DNA of 64,000 nucleotides, from contig JACKFC010000021.1 of assembly GCA_020632665.1 (NCBI GenBank), positions 16,270-80,269 on the forward strand, written 5' to 3'. The position numbers and the translations under genes were made by a program. How positions within the stretch are numbered: position 1 is the first letter of the stretch; each line of letters starts with the position of its first letter. Below the pieces are notes generated by a model, which searched no databases, was not told the origin of the DNA, and saw only the letters and a program-made list of their open reading frames with translations. Shown here piece by piece: positions 24,651-33,500 of the stretch. This DNA is from Deltaproteobacteria bacterium (GTDB lineage Bacteria > Myxococcota_A > UBA9042).

Positions 24651-26218
24651 GCCGGGATCTCCGCCATCGCGTTGCGGCCGCGATCGCCACCGTGGCGCTC
24701 CTGGGCTGTGACTGCGGCCAAGTCGCCAGCGTCGACGACGCAACCGCTGGCCACGATGACGTCCTGGCGAGCGCCCTGAGCTCGGTCTGCGACGACGGCA
24801 ACGTCTGCACCATCGACGCGTTGCAGGACGGCGCTTGCGTCCACATCAACCAGACCCAAGACGACCCCTGCGACGACGGCGACCCCTGTACCTACGCCGA
24901 CAACTGCTTCGACGGTCGCTGCAAGGGCTACAACGTCGACTGTGCCGACGGCCACCCCTGCACTTGGGACCGTTGCATCGAGGGCGCCTGCACCCACGAG
25001 CACAACCACCGTTGGAACTGCACCCCGTCGGTGCGCGTCGACGCGCCGTCGCGCGCCGCCCGCTTGCAGGGCAACGAGGCGTCGGTGCTGGTCAAGGGGC
25101 AGGTGTTGCCCGCCGACGCCGCGCTCGCGGTGGTGCGGGTTGCCGGGCAGGTGGTGACGCCCGCGGCCGACGGCAGCTTCGAGGTCGCGGTCCCGCTCGA
25201 CCACGGCGCGAACTTGCTGACCATCGAGACCGAAGACGTCCTCGGCGGCAAGCGGCGTGACGTGCGGGGCGTACGCTGGTCGCCGGTGTGGATGGGCGCC
25301 GACGCGGTGGTCGCCGCGGGCGCGTATTGGCCCGCCACCGGGGTCGTGCCCGGCGATTGGGTCGCTGCCAACGCAGCTGGGCTCGCAGCTCAAGTCGTCA
25401 CGATCCAGCCGCTCGCGCCGGCGCCTGACGGCAGCGCCTCGTCACGGCGTCCGCAGGTCGAGCCGGCGCAGGTGGCGCTGCACCTGTTGGCCGCAGCGGA
25501 CGTCCGCCAAGGCATCGCCCCAGTCGCGCTCGCGCTCCGCCCGGAGGCGCTTCCGAACGTGACGCTCCCCGCCGCGCTCGCCGCCGAAGCGACGGCGACG
25601 ATGGCGTTGCCGGCAGCGCAGGGCTGCGCCGCGCCCCCGTCGCCGGGCGTCATGTCGCAGTCACCGGAGGCTTGGCTCGGCGTCGACGGTTGGAACGCGT
25701 TGCTCGCCGCCGCCTGGAGGGCCGGTGCGGTGCGCGGTGACCTCAGCGCCTTCGTGCTCGACGCCTGCAAGGGCTGGGACGTGCCGGGCTGCGCGGTGAC
25801 GGTCTACGGCGAGTCCCCGTGGCTGCTCGACGCCTGTGAAGCGGCTGGCGAGGCCACCGCGCCGCGGTTGAGCCTCTCGGACCTGCGCATCGACGTGCGG
25901 CTCGGCAACGACCTCTATGCCCTGCGGCTCTACGCAGCGATCGAGGGCACGGCGGCATTCGTCCTGGCAGGCGACGCGGTCGAGCTGCGGCTGGGCCCCG
26001 ACGCGAAGACGATGGTCGATGTGACCTGGGTCGCTCCCGGACCGCTGACTGGGCACGCATTCTTCTTCGAGGCGGTGGAGCCGATGGTGCGCGCGAAGGC
26101 GCTGCCGCTGCTCGTGCAGCGGGCGCAGGGGCAGGCGTTGGCGCGGTGGCCGGTTGGGGAGCTTGGGATCGGGGTTGTGGGGGCTTGGGTTGGAGGGGTT
26201 TGGTTGGGGTCGAAGTAG
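24647..26218 (+). CDS. Cysteine-repeat lipoprotein with unknown C-terminal domain
   Basis: 523 residues; the start overlaps the previous stop as ATGA. The signal ends ATVALLGC, giving a lipidated Cys. Residues about 45-125 hold three or four CDDGxxCTxxxC units (VCDDGNVCTIDAL, PCDDGDPCTYADNC, DCADGHPCTWDRC). Residues about 130-210 look like a beta-sandwich (VDAPSRAARLQGNEASVLVK, ADGSFEVAVPLDHGANLLTI), and the last 300 residues are Ala/Leu-rich and unassigned. It is the last gene of the operon that starts at 19198; a 311-base gap follows. Confidence 0.72.
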   Translation: MSRDLRHRVAAAIATVALLGCDCGQVASVDDATAGHDDVLASALSSVCDDGNVCTIDALQDGACVHINQTQDDPCDDGDPCTYADNCFDGRCKGYNVDCADGHPCTWDRCIEGACTHEHNHRWNCTPSVRVDAPSRAARLQGNEASVLVKGQVLPADAALAVVRVAGQVVTPAADGSFEVAVPLDHGANLLTIETEDVLGGKRRDVRGVRWSPVWMGADAVVAAGAYWPATGVVPGDWVAANAAGLAAQVVTIQPLAPAPDGSASSRRPQVEPAQVALHLLAAADVRQGIAPVALALRPEALPNVTLPAALAAEATATMALPAAQGCAAPPSPGVMSQSPEAWLGVDGWNALLAAAWRAGAVRGDLSAFVLDACKGWDVPGCAVTVYGESPWLLDACEAAGEATAPRLSLSDLRIDVRLGNDLYALRLYAAIEGTAAFVLAGDAVELRLGPDAKTMVDVTWVAPGPLTGHAFFFEAVEPMVRAKALPLLVQRAQGQALARWPVGELGIGVVGAWVGGVWLGSK

Positions 26219-26361
26219 TTGGATGTCCTGGGATGCAACGGGACGTATCGGAACAAAGATCCGCATTCGACAAACCGATTCCTCGCCATGGGTGGCAAGT
26301 ATCGACGCGAGTTCTCGCTGAATATCCATGAAATTCAGTCGAAATTCTTCTCGGCGGGCGA

Positions 26362-26378
26362 TTGGCACGCTCGCTGCA
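26362..26378 (+). promoter_or_regulatory. Sigma-54 (-24/-12) promoter
   Basis: TTGGCACG at 26362-26369, four bases, then CTGCA at 26374-26378. It matches the consensus TGGCACG-N4-TTGCW with one mismatch and the exact GG-to-GC spacing of 10 bases. It lies about 150 bases upstream of the ATG at 26530. The 311-base gap 26219-26529 contains no gene. At 26253-26273 it also has ACAAAG and CGACAA 9 bases apart, a pair that recurs upstream of the other sigma-54 promoter at 35969. A sigma-54 activator gene lies 3.5 kb upstream. Confidence 0.7.
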
Positions 26379-26529
26379 CAGCACGAGTAGCGGAAACGGA
26401 CCTCCCGCTTGAGCTAGGCAGACGCCTACGCTCCGTGCGTCGAGGCAGCGTGTCGTTCTGCGACGATCTCCGGACGTGGGGCGTCGCAGTTGCGGGCGAG
26501 CCAAGGGCCCGGAATATGGAGGCACTCCA

Positions 26530-28059
26530 ATGTCGAGCTTCATCATCAGCCGTCCCGGCTATGCGGCTCTTCTGGTTATAAGCGTTTGCTTTGTAGGCGC
26601 TTTTTCAGGGTGTTCCGACCCTGGCGGCGCTCAACGTGACCAGGAGAGCTCGCTTGGGTGCTTGACCTCGGCCGACTGCCCGGGCGCTCAGGTCTGCTCG
26701 ACTGGTGAATGTGTCGACCCTGATAACGTGGACAGCGATGCTGAAGCGCACACGGACGTTGGCATGCCATCAGACGGCGGAACCGAATTAGTCGACGGTG
26801 GCACCAGTGCACGGACCGAAGACGTCGCAGGCGACACATCGAGGGGTGCCGACGGCCAAAGCTGTGTAGGCAGGTGCGGCGATGGCGATCTCGACGCGAT
26901 CTGCAAATGCGACACGCTCTGCCAGCAGTATGGCGATTGCTGCGCCGACTACGACCAGGTCTGCGAAGGTTGCACTACCGACGGCGACTGCGATGACGAA
27001 GATGTCTGCACGTTGGATCTCTGCGGCGAAGACGGGAGCTGTACGCATCCTCTGGACCCGGTCTGCGATAGCGACGTTTCCAGCGCAGATGCGGCCAATC
27101 TGGACACAGTTGACAATGACGCGGCCACCTCCGACGCGTCGCCGGACGACGATGTTGTGAGCCAGGACGGCGGCTCGCCTGTCGACGCGGTTGTGTCGTG
27201 CAGCCCAGTCGACTGTGATGATGGGAATCCCTGTACGACGGATACTTGTGCCGATGGCACCTGCACTCATGCTGCGGCGGAGGATGGTGCAGCGTGCGGT
27301 TCCGGCCAGATCTGTAAATCCAGCACATGCTCGAAGTTGAGCGTCGTTACCAAAATCTATAGCACGCCGGGCGACTTCGAGCTTCAGTTGCCTCCGTACG
27401 TTAAGAAGCTCAAGAACTTCGAGATCAAAGGAGCGGGCGGCGGTGGTGGCGGTGCCTACAAGCCGTCCGGCAAAGCCCATCGGTCCGGAGGCACGGGAGG
27501 CCAAGGCGAGTTTATCGCGTGGGACAACATCGACCTGCCCTCGGCAGGACTGAAGATCAAGATCCACGTCGGAAAGCCGGGCGGTCCGGGCGCAAGCTGT
27601 ACCGACACGAAACAGTCCAAGCTGGCGGGCGGAAAGGCGGGCGGTGGCAACGCCGGGAATGGCGGCAAGAGCGCGGGCTGTGCCGGCGGCGGAGGCGGTG
27701 GTGGCGACCATAGCCGGATCGAGGTTGGCGGCATCGTGTACGACGCGGGCGGTGGCGGCGGTGGCGGTGGCGCTGGGGACGACGCCAACGGGATGCCCGG
27801 CAGCAACAGCGCAACCAGTGGCGGCAGTGCCAATGGCAAGGACGGCTCAGGAACGCTGCAAGGCGGCGGAGGCGGCGGAGGCGGCGGCAAGGCCGGCCCA
27901 GGCTCAGGGGGCGGAACCACGGGTAAAGTCGGCAACGGCGGCAAGCGTGGAAGCAAGAACTATGTAACCAACTGGACTTCGGTGCAGGACGGGGTGCCAG
28001 GGGGCACGAGTGGCAATCCGGGCCAGCCCGGGAACGTCCGGGTGTCGTTCGAGCAGTAG
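26530..28059 (+). CDS. Surface lipoprotein with somatomedin-B, cysteine repeats and glycine-rich tail
   Basis: 509 residues; the ATG at 26530 has GGAGG 7 bases upstream. The lipobox VGAFSGC gives Cys28. Residues about 111-145 match the somatomedin-B fold: eight cysteines in the order CxxxC, CKC, CxxxC, CC, C with the family spacing (CQQYGDCCADYDQVC). CDDGxxCTxDxC units follow near 146-180 and 235-275, with an Asp/Ser-rich linker between. The last 210 residues are a glycine-rich domain (GAGGGGGGAYKPSG, AGGGGGGGGAGDDANG). Somatomedin-B domains are mostly animal extracellular modules mediating protein binding, so an adhesive role is inferred. A sigma-54 promoter precedes the gene. Confidence 0.85.
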   Translation: MSSFIISRPGYAALLVISVCFVGAFSGCSDPGGAQRDQESSLGCLTSADCPGAQVCSTGECVDPDNVDSDAEAHTDVGMPSDGGTELVDGGTSARTEDVAGDTSRGADGQSCVGRCGDGDLDAICKCDTLCQQYGDCCADYDQVCEGCTTDGDCDDEDVCTLDLCGEDGSCTHPLDPVCDSDVSSADAANLDTVDNDAATSDASPDDDVVSQDGGSPVDAVVSCSPVDCDDGNPCTTDTCADGTCTHAAAEDGAACGSGQICKSSTCSKLSVVTKIYSTPGDFELQLPPYVKKLKNFEIKGAGGGGGGAYKPSGKAHRSGGTGGQGEFIAWDNIDLPSAGLKIKIHVGKPGGPGASCTDTKQSKLAGGKAGGGNAGNGGKSAGCAGGGGGGGDHSRIEVGGIVYDAGGGGGGGGAGDDANGMPGSNSATSGGSANGKDGSGTLQGGGGGGGGGKAGPGSGGGTTGKVGNGGKRGSKNYVTNWTSVQDGVPGGTSGNPGQPGNVRVSFEQ

Positions 28060-28301
28060 GCAGACGAGAGAGACTGCAATCGGCACTTTGCGGGCTTCGA
28101 CCGGTGCTGCACGGCGGCGCATTCCGGATGCAACACCACAGGGGGGCGCCTAGTGCGATCGGTCAGCCGATCCGGAGATTCCCCCGCTTGCGACAGTCGC
28201 GCAGCAACCATCATTCGTACGCCAAGTGGAGCGGTGTCATGGAGCAATCGCCAATCAACGGCTGAAAAGTACCAATAATACAGCCACGAGTAGGAGGGAA
28301 A

Positions 28302-28673
28302 ATGAATGACCGATGGATGGGACCGACCGCACTGCCCGCACTGCTGCTCGTCGCCATTGCAGGGTGTATCGTCGTGGATGACTCAAACAGCGGATGCGTA
28401 TGCCTTCCAGAAGGCGCGGCCTGTAGTGACAGCTTGGACTGCGAGGGAGCGCTGCTGTGTACCAACGGAAGGTGCACCGCCAGCACCACTACGTGTGCCA
28501 GTGCAGGCAGTGCGTGCGTCAACAGCAATCAGTGCTGTGGTAGCGCAATTTGTATCAGCGACACGGGACGGTGCCACGACTCGTGTTCATCCGGGGAGGA
28601 CTGCCATTCGGGATGCTGCGTGTCCACGCAGCAAGGCAGCTTCGTCTGCGCGGCTTCGTCGAACTGCAACTGA
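28302..28673 (+). CDS. Small cysteine-rich lipoprotein
   Basis: 123 residues; ATG at 28302, AGGAGGG upstream. The lipobox LLLVAIAGC is followed by about 100 residues holding some 18 cysteines in short loops (CVCLPEGAACSDSLDCEG, CVNSNQCCGS, CHSGCCVSTQQG), a Dickkopf- or knottin-like look with CC pairs. Such proteins are disulfide-stabilised and presumably extracellular. The 242-base gap before it (28060-28301) has no recognisable promoter of the -24/-12 type and no gene. Base composition here is less GC-rich than in the operon upstream. Confidence 0.7.
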   Translation: MNDRWMGPTALPALLLVAIAGCIVVDDSNSGCVCLPEGAACSDSLDCEGALLCTNGRCTASTTTCASAGSACVNSNQCCGSAICISDTGRCHDSCSSGEDCHSGCCVSTQQGSFVCAASSNCN

Positions 28674-29048
28674 CTCTGACGAGCCCCCAAGGACCGGTCC
28701 AAGTGCCATTGAGGCCCGATAGCGCCTCCAGATAGTGTAGAGCCTGTTCGTCGGCATTCCGGAGGGTATCCCGCGTGCGCCGACCAAGAGGCGGCTGTCT
28801 CGGGGGGACAACTCCCGCATCGCCTGACTGACGGTGACTCGGGCCTGATCAGCGGGGTGGCTGCGCAGCTACCCAAGGTCATGCGGCAGCGTTGCGCCGT
28901 GCACACGGTCAGAAACGTGAGGGCGTGGCAACTACAACCGGCCCGACCTTGATCGCGAGACTTGGTCCCCCGCCCAAGCCGGCCGCGGCACCTCCGCGGA
29001 CCGGCCCAAGCGTCTCCGCATCGCGCTGCGATGCCCCTGCGCACGCCG
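28674..29048. other. 375-base gap without a supported gene
   Basis: Short open frames occur on both strands, but none has a ribosome-binding sequence, a signal peptide or a family motif I recognise. The stretch lies between the small cysteine-rich gene and the 3-prime end of an IstB relic and may be degraded mobile DNA. Confidence 0.4.
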
Positions 29049-29444
29049 CTACTTCTCGCGTCGTTGTCGCTTCAGCGCATCATGCAGCCGCAGTGAGTCG
29101 GTGCCTGTCTCGATGATGTCCGCCCGGTGCGTGAGCCGGTCCACGATGGCTCGGCACAGCGGCCGCGGGTCCGGAAGCATCGAGGTCCATGCGCTGAACC
29201 GCAGGTTGGTGGTGACTACCACGTTCCGCAACTCGTTGCGTTCGCCCAGCACGCGGAACGGCAATTCGCCGTCGCTTCGCGAGAGCGGCACGTAGCCGAC
29301 CTCGTCGAAGATCAACACGTCGACATTGCCTTGGCGCACAACCACGCGGTCGAGCTCGTGCGCGTCGCGCGCCTCGACCGGCTGGGTTGCCGGGCGCGCC
29401 GCCGTCACGATTCGCACCCGATAGCGCCGCTCGGCGAATAGCAC
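29049..29444 (-). pseudogene. istB: IstB-like ATPase remnant (IS21 family), 5-prime truncated
   Basis: The 131 residues correspond to the C-terminal half of the IS21 helper ATPase: RYRVRIVTAA, ARDAHELDRVV, the Walker B region LIFDEVGYVPLSRSDGEL, VVVTTNLRFSAWT, and VDRLTHRADIIETGTDSLRL. The N-terminal half with the Walker A loop is missing, no ATG starts the frame, and no IstA transposase is next to it. It is therefore a dead relic. It marks a past IS21 insertion between the two cysteine-rich lipoprotein genes, in a patch of lower GC. Confidence 0.82.
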
Positions 29445-29558
29445 GCGAGTGGAACCCAGTCGGGCAAAGGGGCTCGGGGGCTCGAGGATGGCAAGGAAGG
29501 GGACACCCCCACGACGGTTGGACCGAAATCGCGGAGTGCGTCACCTCAGTGAGCGCCG

Positions 29559-30419
29559 TCAAATTCGATAGTTTAGTCCGAGACTCACACCAGCGAAGCC
29601 ACTACCGAGGAACGAATATTGCGCCTCCAGCACTATCCCGAGGTTCCTGCTGAACATCCAGCCCCCCCTCGACAGCACCATTGGAGAAAGGGTTCCCGCG
29701 ACCACACCCACCCCCAAGGCAGATGTACCCGCACGGCCCCAGATCGAGTAGCCGAAGCCCAAAATCGTGTTGAAGCTCGTGCCATCCACAGAACTGGCAT
29801 TCACGAGCAGGGCAGGACCAGAGTAGCGATATGCCTTTCGTCGCGTCGGAAGGTAGGCAGCAGTGGCACTTAGTGCAGCCACCACGCCATTCGTGCCACC
29901 GGATGTCCCGAAGCCGACTCCACCGAAGACCTCGATGCTAAATCGCGTTCTTTCTTCACATGTTACAGGGAAGTGAGTCGTGCCGTGAGCGGATGTCACG
30001 CTGTCAGTCCGGTTTCGAGCGCGAACTTCATCCCAGTGGGTCACCTGGTGGACGACTCCAGCACTGACGGCTACACGCATCTCCTGGCCTGGCGAAACGG
30101 TCTTGGACTCGCCATCGACTGAGACCATCGCCACGCAATCGCGCGCCTTGTTGACGAGCACCAGATTCACGGTCCTTCGCGCCTCACTGGCGGGCGCATC
30201 CTGGGGCGTGACTGCCGCTGGGGTTGGAACGATGCCCTCGTGGGGATCGCGCTGCTGCCGTTGCTCTCGATAGTCCCGACCAGACCCAGGCGCGACGCAC
30301 CGTCCGTCTGTACAAATGCGGTCTCCCTTGCAGTCCATGTCCTTTTCGCAGCCCGACGCGGTCGCGTCTGTCGCGTAGCATACCAAGGCAAATGCAAGAA
30401 CGCTTCGCAGTCGCAACAT
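29559..30419 (-). CDS. Outer-membrane-type beta protein with cysteine-rich N-terminus
   Basis: 286 residues; the ATG at 30419 follows GAAGGAG. A signal peptide ends near TDATASG. The mature start has a four-cysteine unit (GCEKDMDCKGDRICTDGRC) as in other proteins of this window. After a Pro/Gln-rich linker and a beta-rich region (about 85-160) with NLVLVNKARDCVAMVSV, the last 130 residues alternate polar and apolar residues with many Gly and Tyr (GGVGFGTSGGTNGVVAALS, LGVGVVAGTLSPMVL). They end LGLNYRI, which resembles a small outer-membrane barrel. No family assignment is firm. Confidence 0.65.
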   Translation of the reverse strand: MLRLRSVLAFALVCYATDATASGCEKDMDCKGDRICTDGRCVAPGSGRDYREQRQQRDPHEGIVPTPAAVTPQDAPASEARRTVNLVLVNKARDCVAMVSVDGESKTVSPGQEMRVAVSAGVVHQVTHWDEVRARNRTDSVTSAHGTTHFPVTCEERTRFSIEVFGGVGFGTSGGTNGVVAALSATAAYLPTRRKAYRYSGPALLVNASSVDGTSFNTILGFGYSIWGRAGTSALGVGVVAGTLSPMVLSRGGWMFSRNLGIVLEAQYSFLGSGFAGVSLGLNYRI

Positions 30420-30581
30420 TCATCACTCCTTCTTCAAGCGTCGGCGAACCACTCGCCGGACACCGCGGGGTTGCATGGATTCCACTCTGCCGTGCACTGG
30501 CCCTGCTACTGTCGGCTCCGACTGTGTGTTCAATCTTCAGTTGACTTCTGTTGCCGTCTCATCCGCGCCGGGCTCACGCGA

Positions 30582-33500
30582 TCAGCCCCCCGCCCCCTCA
30601 AACACACACTGATAGAAGTACCCCCCATTCCCCTTGCACTGATCAGGCGTCAAACTCTTGTACCAGCACTTCTGATCCTTACTGCACTCCGCCACCTTCC
30701 CGACCGTGTTCGCGTTGCATTTCTCCGGCCAAGGCGTCCATTCGTTCGTCTCCGCGACGTCCGACCCGTTGCAGCCGCCGTTTCCGATCCGCTTCCACCG
30801 GTACTCCTTCTCGACCGGCAGCACGCAGTGGACAGCGCCGTCGGTGGAGGCCTTCTTGAATGAACCGAGCGTCCCGTTCAGCACCATCGTGGCGTAATCA
30901 CCGGCGCCGCAGGACCCCTGGTTCCCCATCGCGCGCACTGCCCACTGCCCGGGCTCCTCGCCGAGCTCTGCGTGGCCACCGGCCAGGCCGACGACGCCTT
31001 CGAACGAGCGGTCGAGCGCTGGCGTCTTGGTCACGTCATAGCCGCTGTCGCAGGTCACGATATTCGGACAGGTCGTGCTGTTGTAGCCGTACGCACACGT
31101 CGTGCACGCGTCGCTCGGCGGCTCCTCGTTGCCCCAGACGTAGCGGTAGCCGTAGGGGCCGCGGCGGGCGCGCTGGAGCTCAGCGGGCGTCGGGGGCCGC
31201 ATGCCGAGCGCGTAGCAGACGTGCGCCCAATTCGAGAACGCGTGTCCCCACGCCTGATTGTCGCTGCAACTCGCGTTCGCTGGCGGACAGACGTTCGCGT
31301 AGGCACAATTCCAGTCGCCGGCGGTCCCTTCGTACTTGCGCATGAAGTACGGCTTCAGGCCTTGCACCGGCGCAGGCAAGAATTCGTAGCTGAACTTTCC
31401 GTCGCTGTTGCACGCCCCATCCAGCGGCGGGTAGCAGCTCAGGTCGAGCTGCGGCAGCGGATCGATTCGCACCATTCCCGGCGGCGCACAGTGATGCTCC
31501 TCGCTCCAGACCCAGTTCTTACCCGACCCGCAGGGCTTGCCGATCGCCGCGGTCCAGTCGTGCGTACATCCTTTGGCCTTGTCACAAGCGTCGACCGTCT
31601 CAGCGATGCCGTCATCGCAGAGCAGTGGGCTGTTGACGCACCCCTTCGCCGCGGCACAGGCGTCGGTGGTGCACGCATCGCCGTCGTCGCAGCTCGGAGC
31701 CGAAACGACAGCGCAGGCGCCGGAGCTGCTGCATGCCGTGTTGCCCCAGCCGTCGAGACGCCAGAGCCACGCCCCGGTCTTCGCGCCTGGCGCCAAAGCG
31801 CGATGGCCGACGAGCGCGAGGCTGCCGTCTGCGAGCAGCGTACCGGCCATCACGGTATTGCCGGTCGCGTCGAAGCTCGCCGAGGCCTGCCACAAGGTTT
31901 GGCCGTCGCGGTCCAGTCGTAGGGCCCATCCTTCCATGCAGGTTCCCTTGCAGCCCGAATGGTTGCCCGCGGCGACGGCACCGAGGAAGGTGCCGTCCTT
32001 CCAGATGGGCAGCAGAACCCGGAGCTCGTCGACTTTGTCGTCGCCGAGGCTCTTTTCCCAGAGCAGCTTGCCGGTGGCGTCGACCGCGAGCAGCCAGCCG
32101 TCAGTTGCGCCGTGGCTTCGGGAACCAATCGCGCCAGCCGCCCAGATTGCGCTACCCGTGTCGATCACAGCGTCGAGGCGATCTGCGGCCCGGCCGCCGA
32201 ATTGGACCGCATACGCGCTGCCGACCTTGCCGTCACTGCCGGGCCAGCCCGGCTTCAGGTTCGCATCGAACCGTTGCAGCACGCCGTCGATCGAGCTCGC
32301 GAACGGGGCCGGTCGTCGGGCTGTGCCGACCGCGACGTAGCCGCCAGCAGAAAGGCTCGCCACGGCCAGGAGCGCATCGGCCGCGTCGCCGGAATAGACA
32401 CTCGACGCGCCTCCGAAGCTGATCGGCGTCCCGATCGCCTTGAGCGACCCATCGATCCGCAGCACCCACGCATCGTCGGTCGCGCCGGGCTGGGTGCGCC
32501 CGACCACGACGAACTCACCCGCCGCTCCCGACGTGATGGCGTCGAGCCGATCCGGCTTGGTGACGCTGCCGAAGTTGGCGGCGTTCATCACTTTGCCATC
32601 GGAAGCCGAGAGGATCGCGACGACGCCGTCGCCGGCGTTGTTGGAACTGTAGCCGGACGCCATAATCGAGCCGTTGGTCTGCAACACCGCGCCCGTGAAG
32701 CCCGAGCTTTGGCCGCCCGCATTGGCAAATAGCTTCTCGAGCGCATGGGTCTGCTGGAAGGCGATCGCCCCGGCCGCATCGAATCCGACCACGAGCGCCG
32801 GAGCAGGGCCCCCGCCCGATCCGTGCTCCTCGCCGAGTGCAACGACGCCGCCCTTGCTGCCCTCGACGACCGCATGCAGCGCCTGGATCTCGGCGGTCGA
32901 GAGCGTGAACGAGCCCAAGCGCGGCTTGCCCACGCATGTCCCCTTGCCGTCGCACGCATCGAGCGCCGTGCAAGCAGCCGCGTCGTCACAGGTCACGCCC
33001 GACTTGCTGTTCGGATACACGCAGCCCTTGACGGCGTCGCAGCCATCGTCGGTACACGCATTGCCGTCGGCGCACGCCAGCGGCGTTGTGCCGATGCACG
33101 CTCCTTTGCCGTCACAGCCATCGACTTGCGTGCAGACATCGGCGTCCGAGCAGGTCGCCCCGCCAGCCAGCGCGACGTGCGAGCACTGACCATCCGCTGC
33201 CGTGCAGGCATCCATCGTACAGCCGTTGCCGTCGTCGCAGTTCTTCTGTGCCCCCGGTTGGCACGTGCCCGCAGCGCAGCCATCCCCGACCGTGCAAGCG
33301 GCACCGTCATCGCAAGGACCATCGGTCGACACATGACTGCAGCCGGTCTCTGCCGCGCAGCCGTCGGTCGTGCAGGGATTGCCGTCGTCGCAGTCGGTGG
33401 GGGCACCACCGCCACAGCTGCCGCCCTTGCAGCCTTCGCCGACACTGCACGCGTCGCCATCATCGCAGGGTGTGGCAGCGACCGGCGCGTGGACGCAATC

